Assembly: GCA_020633675.1 (NCBI GenBank)
Contig: JACKDE010000002.1
Span: 806,001-870,000 of the forward strand
Source of the DNA: Deferribacteres bacterium
GTDB lineage: Bacteria; Zhuqueibacterota; Zhuqueibacteria; Zhuqueibacterales; Geothermadaptataceae
Reading direction: 5' to 3'
DNA: 64,000 bases
Shown here: piece by piece, positions 51,920 through 60,832 of the stretch
Numbering within the stretch: position 1 is the stretch's first letter
Layout of the letters: the number at the start of each line of letters is the position of its first letter
The notes under the pieces: generated by a model
Told to the model about the DNA's origin: nothing
Seen by the model: only the letters and a program-made list of their open reading frames with translations
Database searches by the model: none
Made by a program: the position numbers and the translations under genes

Positions 51920-52792
51920 ATGTCGCGTCGAGGAGAAAGCAGGCTAATTAGACAGCCATTACATTTGTTGTTAGTCCTTATGGTAGCCTGGAGCGTCGCA
52001 GCATGTGGTGGAAGCAAAAAGCAAACCGCGCCAGGTGAAGGCGAAGATCTTAATATCGATCAATTGCTTGGTATTGAAGGAGATACCGATGCCGGGCAAC
52101 AGGCAGATGCAACCCCTCCCGCTCAAGATAAAAGCAAAGACGAAGATGAAGTGCTCAGACTTCTAGGCATAACCACCGATGAGAAAAAAGATGAGCAACC
52201 TGCCGCAGAACAGGCAAACATGACGGAGCCGAGCGCGAGTCCACTCCAGGATGAAGTCAATCGTTTGCAAACTGAGCTATTTGAGAAAGAAAATATTATT
52301 GAAGAGCTGCGGAAAGAATTAAACGAAAAGAACGAACGCCTGACCACTCTGCAAACGGCAGACTTGAGCGGTCGTCCGCAGGCCCAGCAGGCACCTGCGC
52401 AACCCGTGCCGGCTCGCGCAGGTGAAAGTGCAAAAGATCGTTACAACCAGGCGCTTGATGCGTATAATGCAGGTCGATACAAAGAAGCGATCAGTCGTTT
52501 CAATTCTCTGCTCTCTGAGAATGTAGATGCTTCGCTTGCTGACAATTGCCAATACTGGATTGGTGAATCGTATTTCGGCATGCGCAATTATGTCCAGGCC
52601 CTGGTTGAATTCGAAAAGGTTTTTCGATACACCAACTCAAACAAGGCCGATGCAGCCAAGCTGAAGATGGGAATTACCTATTTGCGACTCAATGACAAGG
52701 CTGCTGCAAAGAATGAATTTGAAGGCCTGATCAGCAACTACCCAAAAAGCGAATACATCGGACGCGCCCAAAATTATTTGGCGAATCTCTAA
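51920..52792 (+). CDS. YbgF/CpoB-like TPR lipoprotein
   Basis: 290 residues. Signal sequence with lipobox W-S-V-A-A-C; a long acidic disordered stretch; a short coiled coil (~110-145, E-V-N-R-L-Q-T-E-L-F-E-K-E-N-I-I-E-E-L-R); then C-terminal TPR repeats (Y-N-Q-A-L-D-A-Y-N-A-G-R-Y-K-E-A-I, Y-W-I-G-E-S-Y-F, A-L-V-E-F-E-K-V-F, Y-P-K-S-E-Y). This is the layout of CpoB-type cell-division coordinators of the Tol-Pal system, although no tol genes are next to it. GTGGAGGA lies before the ATG. Confidence 0.8.
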   Translation: MSRRGESRLIRQPLHLLLVLMVAWSVAACGGSKKQTAPGEGEDLNIDQLLGIEGDTDAGQQADATPPAQDKSKDEDEVLRLLGITTDEKKDEQPAAEQANMTEPSASPLQDEVNRLQTELFEKENIIEELRKELNEKNERLTTLQTADLSGRPQAQQAPAQPVPARAGESAKDRYNQALDAYNAGRYKEAISRFNSLLSENVDASLADNCQYWIGESYFGMRNYVQALVEFEKVFRYTNSNKADAAKLKMGITYLRLNDKAAAKNEFEGLISNYPKSEYIGRAQNYLANL

Positions 52793-52815
52793 TCACTGCT
52801 GCAAACAGTTCTAAT

Positions 52816-53811
52816 ATGCCAGAATTACGTAAGGATCCGATTGTTGGCCGGTGGGTGATTATTTCAGCTGACCGGGGCAAGCGGCCATCAGATTGGGATA
52901 GCGTCAGAGATACGTCAAAGAATGTCGGTAGCTTTTGCCCGTTCTGCCCGGGAAATGAGGATAAAACACCGCCAGAGGTTTATGCTGTGCGAACCAATGG
53001 CGGCAGTTCCGAATGGAAGCTGCGGGTTGTTCCGAATAAATTCCCGGCGTTGCAAATTGAGGGAGAATTGGTTCGAAAGGGCGAAGGAATTTACGATTGG
53101 ATGAGCGGAATCGGTGCGCATGAGGTGCTCATCGAAACTGCCGACCACAGCTTGGAGCTTCCTGATTTTAGCCCATCACACATCGAAAGTATCCTGCAGA
53201 TATTCAAAGCGCGAATCGAAGATTTGCGGAATGATACGCGCTTTAAGTATATCCAGATTTTTAAGAACCATGGTGTCGCTGCCGGTGCCTCGCTTGAACA
53301 TTCACATTCGCAACTGATCGCTACCCCAATCTTGCCAAAGCGTGTTGTTGAAGAATTGGAAGGAGCCAAAAAGCATTTCGAGTTGAAAGAGAGATGTATT
53401 TTTTGCGATATTATCAACCAGGAACGCGGATTTGGTAAGCGGATTATTCAGGAAACGGATGAGTTTCTGGCCATTGCCCCTTTCGCAGCCCGGTTCCCTT
53501 ATGAAATGTGGATTTTGCCGAAACGACACTACTCCCACTATGAAAATATGGAAATCGGATTATATTTAAAGCTTGCTGAAATATTGAAAGACGCTTTGTT
53601 GCGCGTGAATAAAGTACTCGATTCGCCGCCATATAACTTTGTCATACACACATCTCCAATCCAGGAACCTGCCACGCCCGATTACCACTGGCATATCGAA
53701 ATTATTCCCAAATTGACAAAGATTGCCGGTTTCGAGTGGGGAACAGGGTTTTATATCAATGCCGTTGCGCCGGAGCAATCCGCAGCCCATTATCGTGAGG
53801 TTGGCATTTAA
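52816..53811 (+). CDS. galT: galactose-1-phosphate uridylyltransferase
   Basis: 331 residues. First zinc pair F-C-P-F-C-P-G-N-E (~42-50), R-V-V-P-N-K-F-P, then the nucleotide site N-H-G-V-A-A-G-A-S-L-E-H-S-H-S-Q-L (~155-172) with the catalytic H-x-H-x-Q; second half has C-I-F-C-D-I and the closing Y-H-W-H-I-E-I-I-P. Exchanges UDP between glucose and galactose 1-phosphates (Leloir pathway); may supply nucleotide sugars for the polysaccharide locus downstream. Confidence 0.93.
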   Translation: MPELRKDPIVGRWVIISADRGKRPSDWDSVRDTSKNVGSFCPFCPGNEDKTPPEVYAVRTNGGSSEWKLRVVPNKFPALQIEGELVRKGEGIYDWMSGIGAHEVLIETADHSLELPDFSPSHIESILQIFKARIEDLRNDTRFKYIQIFKNHGVAAGASLEHSHSQLIATPILPKRVVEELEGAKKHFELKERCIFCDIINQERGFGKRIIQETDEFLAIAPFAARFPYEMWILPKRHYSHYENMEIGLYLKLAEILKDALLRVNKVLDSPPYNFVIHTSPIQEPATPDYHWHIEIIPKLTKIAGFEWGTGFYINAVAPEQSAAHYREVGI

Positions 53812-53905
53812 GGCCTCACGATGCAGAGAAGACGAGAGCCGCAAGAGTATGTATGTGTGACAACTGCACACTTGAGCAGACCGTGCTAATCGTATATCCG
53901 AATTA

Positions 53906-55396
53906 ATGAAAAGGCCTGATGAAATGAAAAAGACCATGAAAATTTTCTATATCGCCCCGGAAGTTGCTCCATTCGCAAAAACTTATGCGGTTGCGGATGT
54001 GGCCGGTGCTTTCCCGAAAGCACTCAAAGAGATGGGGCATGATGTGCGGGTAATGATGCCCAACTACAAGTGCGTCAATGCTCGCAAATATGTACTGCGA
54101 GATGTGATTCGCTTAAAGGATATGCGTGTTCCGGAGTGGCAGGATGAAGTGCTTGTGAGTGCAAAATCAGCATTTTTGCCAAACTCCAAAGTTCAAATCT
54201 ACTTTTTAGATAATAAGGAACTGTTCGTTCGCGATGGCTTGTACGCCGACAGCCAGAAGGGAAAGGTCTTTGCAGATAATGACGAAAGATTTATGGTTTT
54301 TATCAAAGGCTGTGTTGAAACGCTGAAAATGCTGCATTGGCAACCGGATGTCATTCACTGCAATGATTGGCAGAGTGGCTTTTTGCCGATCCTGTTGAAA
54401 ATGGGCGGCGACGAAGATGGCTTTTTTAAAAACACCAAGATCGTTTTTTCTCTGTTCGATTTTCAGACAGAGACGACGATCAGCAAATCGGCTCTCGAAA
54501 AAGCAGGACTGGATACAAGCCAATTCTCAGCGGATGAAGTGGATGCGTCGGGAAATGTTGATGTTTTGAAAGCAGCCATCTCACGCAGCGATATGATTGT
54601 CGTGGAAAACAAGGATCGCGCACTTGGCAAGCAACTGAAGGGGGAACCGGTTTCGGATAAAATTAAAGCCCTGCTGGCAAGTGCATCAGACAAGCTGGTG
54701 GAACTTGGCAGCGGTATCGACCACTCAGTTTGGGATCCCAGCTCGGATAAGTTTTTAAAAAGCAAATATGATATTGAGAGTGTGGAAAAAAAACAGGATA
54801 ATAAAAAGGCGCTATTGGCAAATCTCGATTTAACGTATGATGCCAAATCACCGTTGGTCTATGTCCATGCTGATGCAGAAGCGACCACCCAGGAAGACGA
54901 CCTCACCCAAATTATTCCTGAAATGCTGGAGATGGGGATCAGTGTCGTGCTGTTGAGCCGTGGGCAAAACGGCAAAGAGCAGGAGCTCGCTGCGTATAAC
55001 GAAAAATACCCCAATCATTTTTTGCTGCAAAAATATGAAAATGATCTTGCCCATCAGCTGATGGCGGGCGCTGACTTCTATTTGGCACCTGCCTGGGAAG
55101 AACCGATGATTTCAAATCACCTGATCGGCATGCGGTACGGCACCATTCCGCTGGTAAAAGATGATGGCGATTTTTCGGAAACCATCAAGGATTTTTCAAA
55201 ATCCGCCAAAAATGCGACCGGTTTTGTATTTAATGGTTCCGAAGAACGCGGCATTGTCAGTATTTTGAAAACTGCGTTGGAGCTATACCAAAATACGGAT
55301 AAATGGGAAAACCTGATCAAGAATGCCATGAAACAAGACTATTCCTGGCATTCCGTCGGCCCGCAATATATCGAGAAGCTCTCCAGGCTTTTTTGA
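53906..55396 (+). CDS. glycogen/starch synthase-like protein (GT5 fold) with degenerate active site
   Basis: 496 residues. The N-terminal Glyco_transf_5 domain is clear: I-A-P-E-V-A-P-F-A-K, A-D-V-A-G-A-F-P-K-A-L, D-V-I-H-C-N-D-W-Q-S-G. But the substrate-binding K-x-G-G becomes K-T-Y-A-V; the G-R-L-x-x-Q-K-G region of the C-terminal lobe reads Y-V-H-A-D-A-E-A-T-T-Q-E-D-D; and the E-P-C-G-L-T-Q loop is E-E-P-M-I-S-N-H, followed by the normal M-R-Y-G-T-I-P. The fold is kept, several catalytic residues are not, so it is probably a non-catalytic paralogue, perhaps regulatory. ATG at 53924 (after AAGG) is an alternative start to 53906. Confidence 0.75.
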   Translation: MKRPDEMKKTMKIFYIAPEVAPFAKTYAVADVAGAFPKALKEMGHDVRVMMPNYKCVNARKYVLRDVIRLKDMRVPEWQDEVLVSAKSAFLPNSKVQIYFLDNKELFVRDGLYADSQKGKVFADNDERFMVFIKGCVETLKMLHWQPDVIHCNDWQSGFLPILLKMGGDEDGFFKNTKIVFSLFDFQTETTISKSALEKAGLDTSQFSADEVDASGNVDVLKAAISRSDMIVVENKDRALGKQLKGEPVSDKIKALLASASDKLVELGSGIDHSVWDPSSDKFLKSKYDIESVEKKQDNKKALLANLDLTYDAKSPLVYVHADAEATTQEDDLTQIIPEMLEMGISVVLLSRGQNGKEQELAAYNEKYPNHFLLQKYENDLAHQLMAGADFYLAPAWEEPMISNHLIGMRYGTIPLVKDDGDFSETIKDFSKSAKNATGFVFNGSEERGIVSILKTALELYQNTDKWENLIKNAMKQDYSWHSVGPQYIEKLSRLF

Positions 55397-55682
55397 GCAT
55401 CAGGTCGATAAGAAACCAGCAACCATTCAACGCATGGAGAGCGGGAGAGCGCTTCCATGCGTTTTTCATGTGAAGCGGACTCGGTGAGATAAAAAATCGT
55501 GTCTCAAATGGCGACAATGTTTCCAGAGCGCACATCAAAAGCTCCGTTCTTTTGATGGATTGGCGTGCTAACTGCAATACTTTTAAGGTGAATTTGCAAG
55601 AACTTAATTCAATTCGGATTGGCACGGATATTGTGTGTCCAGTGTCCGAAGGAGCTGAAACTGAATCGGGTCGATAGGAACT

Positions 55683-56396
55683 ATGGAAGGCATTGAAATA
55701 TCCATTGGAAGGGTAGGGGCTAGGCGAGACATTGCACTGCTGCGTGTAAAAGGTTACATTGACACGCAGACGTGCGGCAAGATGCTGAATGTTATCACCC
55801 AGGTGCTGCAAGATGGCGCACACCATATCATCGTCGATATGGGGCAAGTAAATTATGTCAGCTCGGCCGGATGGGGCGTATTTGTCGGAGAAATCAAAGG
55901 CATCCGCGAGAGTGGCGGTGATTTGAAAATCGTACAAATGCTGCCTGAAGTGAACGAAGTTTTTGAAATGCTCGAATTCAATCGAATTCTGGCAAGTTAC
56001 GACAACATAGAAGAAGCCATTGACGATTTTGATTTGTCGATCGGCTTGGATATCACCAAAAGTATTTCAAGGACTTACCGCGCAGACAACGGCGGTTCAT
56101 CAACCGAGGCCGTTGCACCTCCCGCCCCACCGCCCCGCAAGCCCGAGAAAAGCCCTGCGAAAGGCCGCAAGTCGTTTGTCAAGCCAAAGATCGATGCGCG
56201 CGTGCTGCCGCTGAGTGAGCAGATCAAAATTGCCGTTATCGAAGATCCGATTCAAGGCGCGTTGAAAATCAAAAAAACGCTTGATACGGAAAAGTATGGC
56301 TTCAAGAAAGTTGGCTATTTTAAAATCCTGCGCACCCTTCGCAAGCTGAATCTCGAAACCAAGGAAAAGCGCATCCGCTTCTATCGCTCCCGGTAA
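55683..56396 (+). CDS. STAS-domain protein (anti-sigma antagonist-like) with an added C-terminal domain
   Basis: 237 residues. Residues ~5-115 are a STAS domain: V-K-G-Y-I-D-T-Q-T-C-G-K, I-I-V-D-M-G-Q-V-N-Y-V-S-S-A-G-W-G (the S-S-A-G carries the serine phosphorylated in SpoIIAA-like proteins). A Pro- and Lys-rich linker (~135-165) leads to a compact basic domain of ~65 residues (L-S-E-Q-I-K-I-A-V-I-E-D-P-I-Q-G-A-L to R-F-Y-R-S-R) not part of known antagonists as far as I can tell. It would take part in partner-switching control. Next to the exopolysaccharide locus, which it may regulate. Confidence 0.8.
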   Translation: MEGIEISIGRVGARRDIALLRVKGYIDTQTCGKMLNVITQVLQDGAHHIIVDMGQVNYVSSAGWGVFVGEIKGIRESGGDLKIVQMLPEVNEVFEMLEFNRILASYDNIEEAIDDFDLSIGLDITKSISRTYRADNGGSSTEAVAPPAPPPRKPEKSPAKGRKSFVKPKIDARVLPLSEQIKIAVIEDPIQGALKIKKTLDTEKYGFKKVGYFKILRTLRKLNLETKEKRIRFYRSR

Positions 56397-56574
56397 TATA
56401 ATTTCGGTTGGCTTGCCTTGCTGTTGCACATGCAGTCCAATTGGAGTTTATTGATAAGTAAAATTTCAGCTTATTGATGCAACTGTGCCTATATATCCTG
56501 AATGGCTGGCTGAACGCAAAGCTTTTCATTAATCTATCTTATTTTCTGGCAAGAGCAGGGAAAGGACGAATTTT

Positions 56575-57264
56575 ATGGGTAAGTGGACGACCATAATTAG
56601 AAATAACGCTGTATTTACCCTTGCATGCGGTGTGCTTGCAATTCTGATGTTGACGCAAGATGCAGATGCACAGAGAAGATATCCTGGCGACTTCGAACCA
56701 GGCGATGGCGTTCGCGTGATCACCTGGCAATCGCCTGTAAACAAAAGCAATGTTGGTGATCTGGGCATTTCAAACGACTATGTTATCGACAGGCGCGGCA
56801 CCATTTTTCTGCCACTGGTTGGCGACGTTCGTGTGGTCGGGCTCACTCGCGAAGCACTGGCCGATACCCTGGAAATGCGCTATCGGAAATTTGCCTCTGG
56901 CATGTCGTTTATTTGCAAGCCTTTGATTCGTATCGCATTGCTCGGTTCGGTTAACAAGCCGGGAACCTACATCGTGGAGCCGACGGAATCGTTATGGAGC
57001 CTGATTGATCAGGCTGGCGGGCCGTTGACTGGCGCTGAATTTCAAAAAATGTACTACATGCGCAATGGCGAAATCGTTGCCGAAAACTTGCTCGCACAAT
57101 TTGAGCGTGCATATTCAATCGAAGAAATCGGAATTCGATCTGGCGATCAATTGTACATCCCATCTAAAAAGTCATTTCGTTTTAGAACGTTGTTGGAGTA
57201 TAGCTCCTTCCTGTCATCGCTGGTCATTTTGTATTTCACCATCGATGAGAGACGGGGCCGGTAA
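56575..57264 (+). CDS. polysaccharide export protein (Wza-like, Poly_export and SLBB domains)
   Basis: 229 residues. Signal peptide (V-F-T-L-A-C-G-V-L-A-I-L-M-L-T to A-D-A), then polysaccharide-export domain (F-E-P-G-D-G-V-R-V to Y-V-I-D-R-R-G-T-I-F-L-P-L-V-G-D-V-R-V-V-G-L-T) and an SLBB domain (V-N-K-P-G-T-Y-I-V-E-P-T-E-S-L-W-S-L-I-D-Q-A-G-G-P). The end has a possible membrane helix (F-L-S-S-L-V-I-L-Y-F). Shorter than Wza and with no lipobox at the signal end. Forms or joins the outer-membrane exit for the polysaccharide; the Wzc-like kinase gene follows by 65 bp. Confidence 0.87.
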   Translation: MGKWTTIIRNNAVFTLACGVLAILMLTQDADAQRRYPGDFEPGDGVRVITWQSPVNKSNVGDLGISNDYVIDRRGTIFLPLVGDVRVVGLTREALADTLEMRYRKFASGMSFICKPLIRIALLGSVNKPGTYIVEPTESLWSLIDQAGGPLTGAEFQKMYYMRNGEIVAENLLAQFERAYSIEEIGIRSGDQLYIPSKKSFRFRTLLEYSSFLSSLVILYFTIDERRGR

Positions 57265-57329
57265 CAGGGTGCAGCGCAATCGAAAGAAAGATCATCTACT
57301 GAATCAATTAAACCATCCGGAGTGCAAAA

Positions 57330-59669
57330 ATGGATGATTTCTATTTTGAGGATGACGAGAGCCAACAGGAGACCGGCTTTGATCTGCGACGATATTGGAA
57401 GGCGCTCCTCAAAAGGTGGTGGCTATGGAGCTTGATCACCGTGCTGGTTGCTGTGCCTTGGGCTTTTTTCGTTAAGCAGGAAAAAACTTTATTCGAAGCC
57501 AATGCACGCATTCAGTTTAAAAGTTTTGCCGGCGATGAGGCTGCGCTTGCTGCCAGCCGTCAGCAAGTATTGACCAGCCGAACGTTCGCTGAGCAGGTTG
57601 TCGCTGAGCTTGGCCTGGTTATGGAAATGGAAAGTGGCGATGCAGACTCGGTTATTCACCGCCGCCAGGTCTTTGGCGCTTTCAGCAGCACCGAAACGCC
57701 CATCCCTGGAAAATATACGCTCCGTTTTTTTAATGATGGCACGTTCGAGCTGCTGCAGGAAAACAAGCCTCTGGACAACGGTTTTACGACGGTCTATTCG
57801 GGCGACGTTACAACTGCGAAGTATGATACGGTCGCCGTCAACGGATTCCGGTTTTTGCTGCATGACGATTCCAACGAATTCCCCGATGAAATTCAATTTA
57901 CGGTCAAGGACTTTCGAGGCATTGTGCGCAGCTTCCAAAGCCAGGTGAAATCCAATTTTAACCGCAGCGGTACCTTGATGGACATCAGCTTGCAACATCA
58001 GGATCCGTTTATCGCGATGCAGATGGCCAACATGCTGGCGGAGTTGTACGTCCGCAAGAGCGTTGAGGTCACAAGCGGTGAATCCGAACAACAGGCACAA
58101 ATTCTCAATGAGCAGTTGAAAATTGCAGAAGAGAATTTGAAGACGTCCAATCAAAAGTTGCTGTCTTTTCGTAAAGCAAACCTTGGCGTGTACGACCTTG
58201 AAACCCAGGCCAGCAATTACTTGAAGAAAAAAGCAGAGGCTGAGAGTGAACGTGACGGATTGCTGCAGTGGCAATCGTCGCTCAACGAATTGCTGACCCA
58301 GGCTGAGGCTGTTTTGCCGGATGGTACCAGCCGTATTTTGCTTGAACGCAATTCTATTTTTCATGAACTGGTAAAGTTGCCGATTTTCGACGCCAACGCC
58401 AGCATGGCCATCCCGAAGGCAAAAATTGTCAACCTCGAACAAGAATATCGCAGCATAATTGCTGCCACTTCTGAAGCAAATGATCGCGCGATCGAAATCG
58501 CCGATGAGCTGAATAATGTTCACAAACAGGTCGAGTCCATCGCCCGCCGTGAAAACCGCAATGTGAGCGCCAAAATTCGCAAGCTCAATACGGAAATTGC
58601 TGACATGGACGGCAAGCTTGGCCGCCTGCCTGCGCAAGAAAGCCAATACGCTGATTTGCAGCGCGAAAACAAAGAACTGCAAGATATATTCAATAATCTG
58701 AGCGCTCAAAATTCAAAGTTAAAAATTCGGGAAGGCACCGACACCGAGGATATTCGCATTCTTGATCCCGCAATCGTCCCTATCGAGCCGATCAATGGCA
58801 ATAAGAAGGTCAAGGCGCTGATCGGTGTAATAGGTGGCTTTCTGCTTGGTATTGGTGTGACATTCGCCATCGAATTTCTCGATAAGACCATGAAGACCGT
58901 GCACGATGTCAAGCGTTATTTGCGGGTCAATGTGCTGGGAGCTATACCTGAAGTCGATTTTAAAGATGTTTACGAATACCAGGATAGCGAAAAAATCAAA
59001 ATGATCGATAATCAGTTAGTGACGCATGATTATTCCCCAACTCCGATTGGGGAAGCGTATCGTTCGTTGCGGACGAGCATTATGTTTTCAAAAGATGTCG
59101 GTCGTATTCAGACCCTGGTAGTTACCAGCATGGCGCCGGGCGATGGCAAGTCGTTTACTTCCGCCAATCTCGCGATCACCATGGCGCAGCAAAAAAGCAA
59201 TACCCTTTTGATCGATTGCGATTTGCGGCGCGGCGTTTTGCACAATACTTTCGGCATCGGGAAAGAGCCTGGCTTCAGCAATTACCTGACCGCCAGCGTG
59301 CCGATTCCCGAACTTGTGCATGAGACGCATATTCCTAATTTATCCGTGATCAGTTGCGGTTCGCTGATTCCGAATCCGTCGGAGCTGCTCGGATCGCACC
59401 AAATGCAGCGGTTCCTGGACGACATCCGTCGCCGCTTTGATCTGATCATTTTTGACACACCACCACTGAATGCAGCCACCGATGCTGTCGTGATCGGCAC
59501 TCAAGTCGATGCTACAGTCATCGTGATTCGGGCCGGCAAAACGCATCGCGATGTCGCCAGACAAAAAATGGAGCTCTATCAACATGTACCGGCAAAAGTG
59601 ATCGGTGTGATTTTGAACGGCACCAATGTCGATTTGGCGCACGAGGGCTATAGTTACTATCACTATTGA
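57330..59669 (+). CDS. Wzc-like chain-length regulator and BY-type tyrosine kinase
   Basis: 779 residues. Wzz domain with a first membrane helix (W-S-L-I-T-V-L-V-A-V-P-W-A-F-F-V), large periplasmic coiled-coil part (~230-480), GNVR-like segment and second membrane helix (A-L-I-G-V-I-G-G-F-L-L-G-I-G-V-T-F-A, ~495). The C-terminal kinase has Walker A S-M-A-P-G-D-G-K-S-F-T (~597), Walker A' L-L-I-D-C-D-L-R-R-G and Walker B L-I-I-F-D-T-P-P. The tail is very short, G-Y-S-Y-Y-H-Y, with four tyrosines for autophosphorylation. It controls polymer length and export with the Wza-like protein. Confidence 0.93.
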   Translation: MDDFYFEDDESQQETGFDLRRYWKALLKRWWLWSLITVLVAVPWAFFVKQEKTLFEANARIQFKSFAGDEAALAASRQQVLTSRTFAEQVVAELGLVMEMESGDADSVIHRRQVFGAFSSTETPIPGKYTLRFFNDGTFELLQENKPLDNGFTTVYSGDVTTAKYDTVAVNGFRFLLHDDSNEFPDEIQFTVKDFRGIVRSFQSQVKSNFNRSGTLMDISLQHQDPFIAMQMANMLAELYVRKSVEVTSGESEQQAQILNEQLKIAEENLKTSNQKLLSFRKANLGVYDLETQASNYLKKKAEAESERDGLLQWQSSLNELLTQAEAVLPDGTSRILLERNSIFHELVKLPIFDANASMAIPKAKIVNLEQEYRSIIAATSEANDRAIEIADELNNVHKQVESIARRENRNVSAKIRKLNTEIADMDGKLGRLPAQESQYADLQRENKELQDIFNNLSAQNSKLKIREGTDTEDIRILDPAIVPIEPINGNKKVKALIGVIGGFLLGIGVTFAIEFLDKTMKTVHDVKRYLRVNVLGAIPEVDFKDVYEYQDSEKIKMIDNQLVTHDYSPTPIGEAYRSLRTSIMFSKDVGRIQTLVVTSMAPGDGKSFTSANLAITMAQQKSNTLLIDCDLRRGVLHNTFGIGKEPGFSNYLTASVPIPELVHETHIPNLSVISCGSLIPNPSELLGSHQMQRFLDDIRRRFDLIIFDTPPLNAATDAVVIGTQVDATVIVIRAGKTHRDVARQKMELYQHVPAKVIGVILNGTNVDLAHEGYSYYHY

Positions 59670-59693
59670 TTGCATTTGGGAGCACTGACCAGT

Positions 59694-60641
59694 ATGAAAG
59701 TTCTTTTAACCGGCGGCGCTGGATTTATCGGCTCGCACTTCTGCGAACGCCTGGTTGCAAATGATTATGAAGTTGTAATTCTCGACAATTTCAATGACTA
59801 CTACGACCCGGGTCTGAAGCGGAAAAATATTGCAACGCTGCAGGGCCACCCGCAAGTGACACTTGTCGAAGGTGATCTGCTCAATGGTGCCCTGCTGGAT
59901 GAATTGTTTGAAAAACACAATTTTCAGATTTTGGTGCATTTAGCAGCGCGTGCCGGCGTTCGCCCCTCGCTACAGCAACCATTATTGTACGAAAAGGTGA
60001 ATGTGCAGGGCACGATGGAACTGCTTGAACGGTCAAAAAAATATCAACTGGAAAAGCTGGTGATTGCATCGTCTTCATCGGTGTACGGCAACAACAAAAA
60101 GGTCCCTTTTTCAGAAACAGATTCGGTTGATCATCCGATTTCGCCATATGCAGCGACTAAAAAGGCGTGCGAATTGATCGCATCGACATATCACCATTTG
60201 TACGACCTGAATATAACCATGCTGCGGTTTTTTACCGTTTATGGCCCGCGGCAGCGCCCGGATATGGCGATCCATAAATTTACACGCCTGATTGCGCAAG
60301 GCGAGGAAATCCCGATGTATGGCGACGGTTCGACCCGGCGCGATTATACCTACATCGACGATATTGTCGATGGCATGTACAAGAGCATGGTGCACTGCCG
60401 CGGCTACAATATTTACAATTTGGGCGAGTCAAAAACAATTTCACTGAAAGATTTGATCGAGCTTATCGAATTGAACTTGGGCAAGAAAGCAAAGATCAAA
60501 AAACTGCCGATGCAGCCCGGCGATGTCGAAACAACTTATGCTGATATTAAAAAAGCTAAAGATGAAATCGAATATAACCCGCAAATTGACATCGAATTCG
60601 GTATAGAAAAATTTGTAGAGTGGTTCAAAGCGAACGCTTAA
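59694..60641 (+). CDS. NAD-dependent epimerase, UDP-glucuronate 4-epimerase-like
   Basis: 315 residues from the ATG at 59694, where the Rossmann start M-K-V-L-L-T-G-G-A-G-F-I-G-S-H begins; eight upstream codons are not needed. Extended-SDR motifs: L-A-A-R-A-G-V-R, A-S-S-S-S-V-Y-G-N-N, Y-A-A-T-K-K-A (catalytic Tyr/Lys), V-Y-G-P-R-Q-R-P-D-M-A. The R-A-G-V-R-P-S and P-R-Q-R-P-D-M wording is typical of UDP-glucuronate 4-epimerases. It would supply UDP-galacturonate for the exopolysaccharide. Confidence 0.87.
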   Translation: MKVLLTGGAGFIGSHFCERLVANDYEVVILDNFNDYYDPGLKRKNIATLQGHPQVTLVEGDLLNGALLDELFEKHNFQILVHLAARAGVRPSLQQPLLYEKVNVQGTMELLERSKKYQLEKLVIASSSSVYGNNKKVPFSETDSVDHPISPYAATKKACELIASTYHHLYDLNITMLRFFTVYGPRQRPDMAIHKFTRLIAQGEEIPMYGDGSTRRDYTYIDDIVDGMYKSMVHCRGYNIYNLGESKTISLKDLIELIELNLGKKAKIKKLPMQPGDVETTYADIKKAKDEIEYNPQIDIEFGIEKFVEWFKANA

Positions 60642-60832
60642 AATGCTGGAAGAAAATTCTCGTCGGAATTTGGCAACGCACGCATGTTAAACAAGGCTGT
60701 TGCATGCAATGCCGGTCGAGAATGATGCGATAGATTTGATTGATTTTGAAGCAAGAATTTGTGCACAAAATCACCGGACAGGACGTCAGCCGGAAAATCG
60801 ATATGTGCCAAAGATAAGGAAGAAGGTACATT

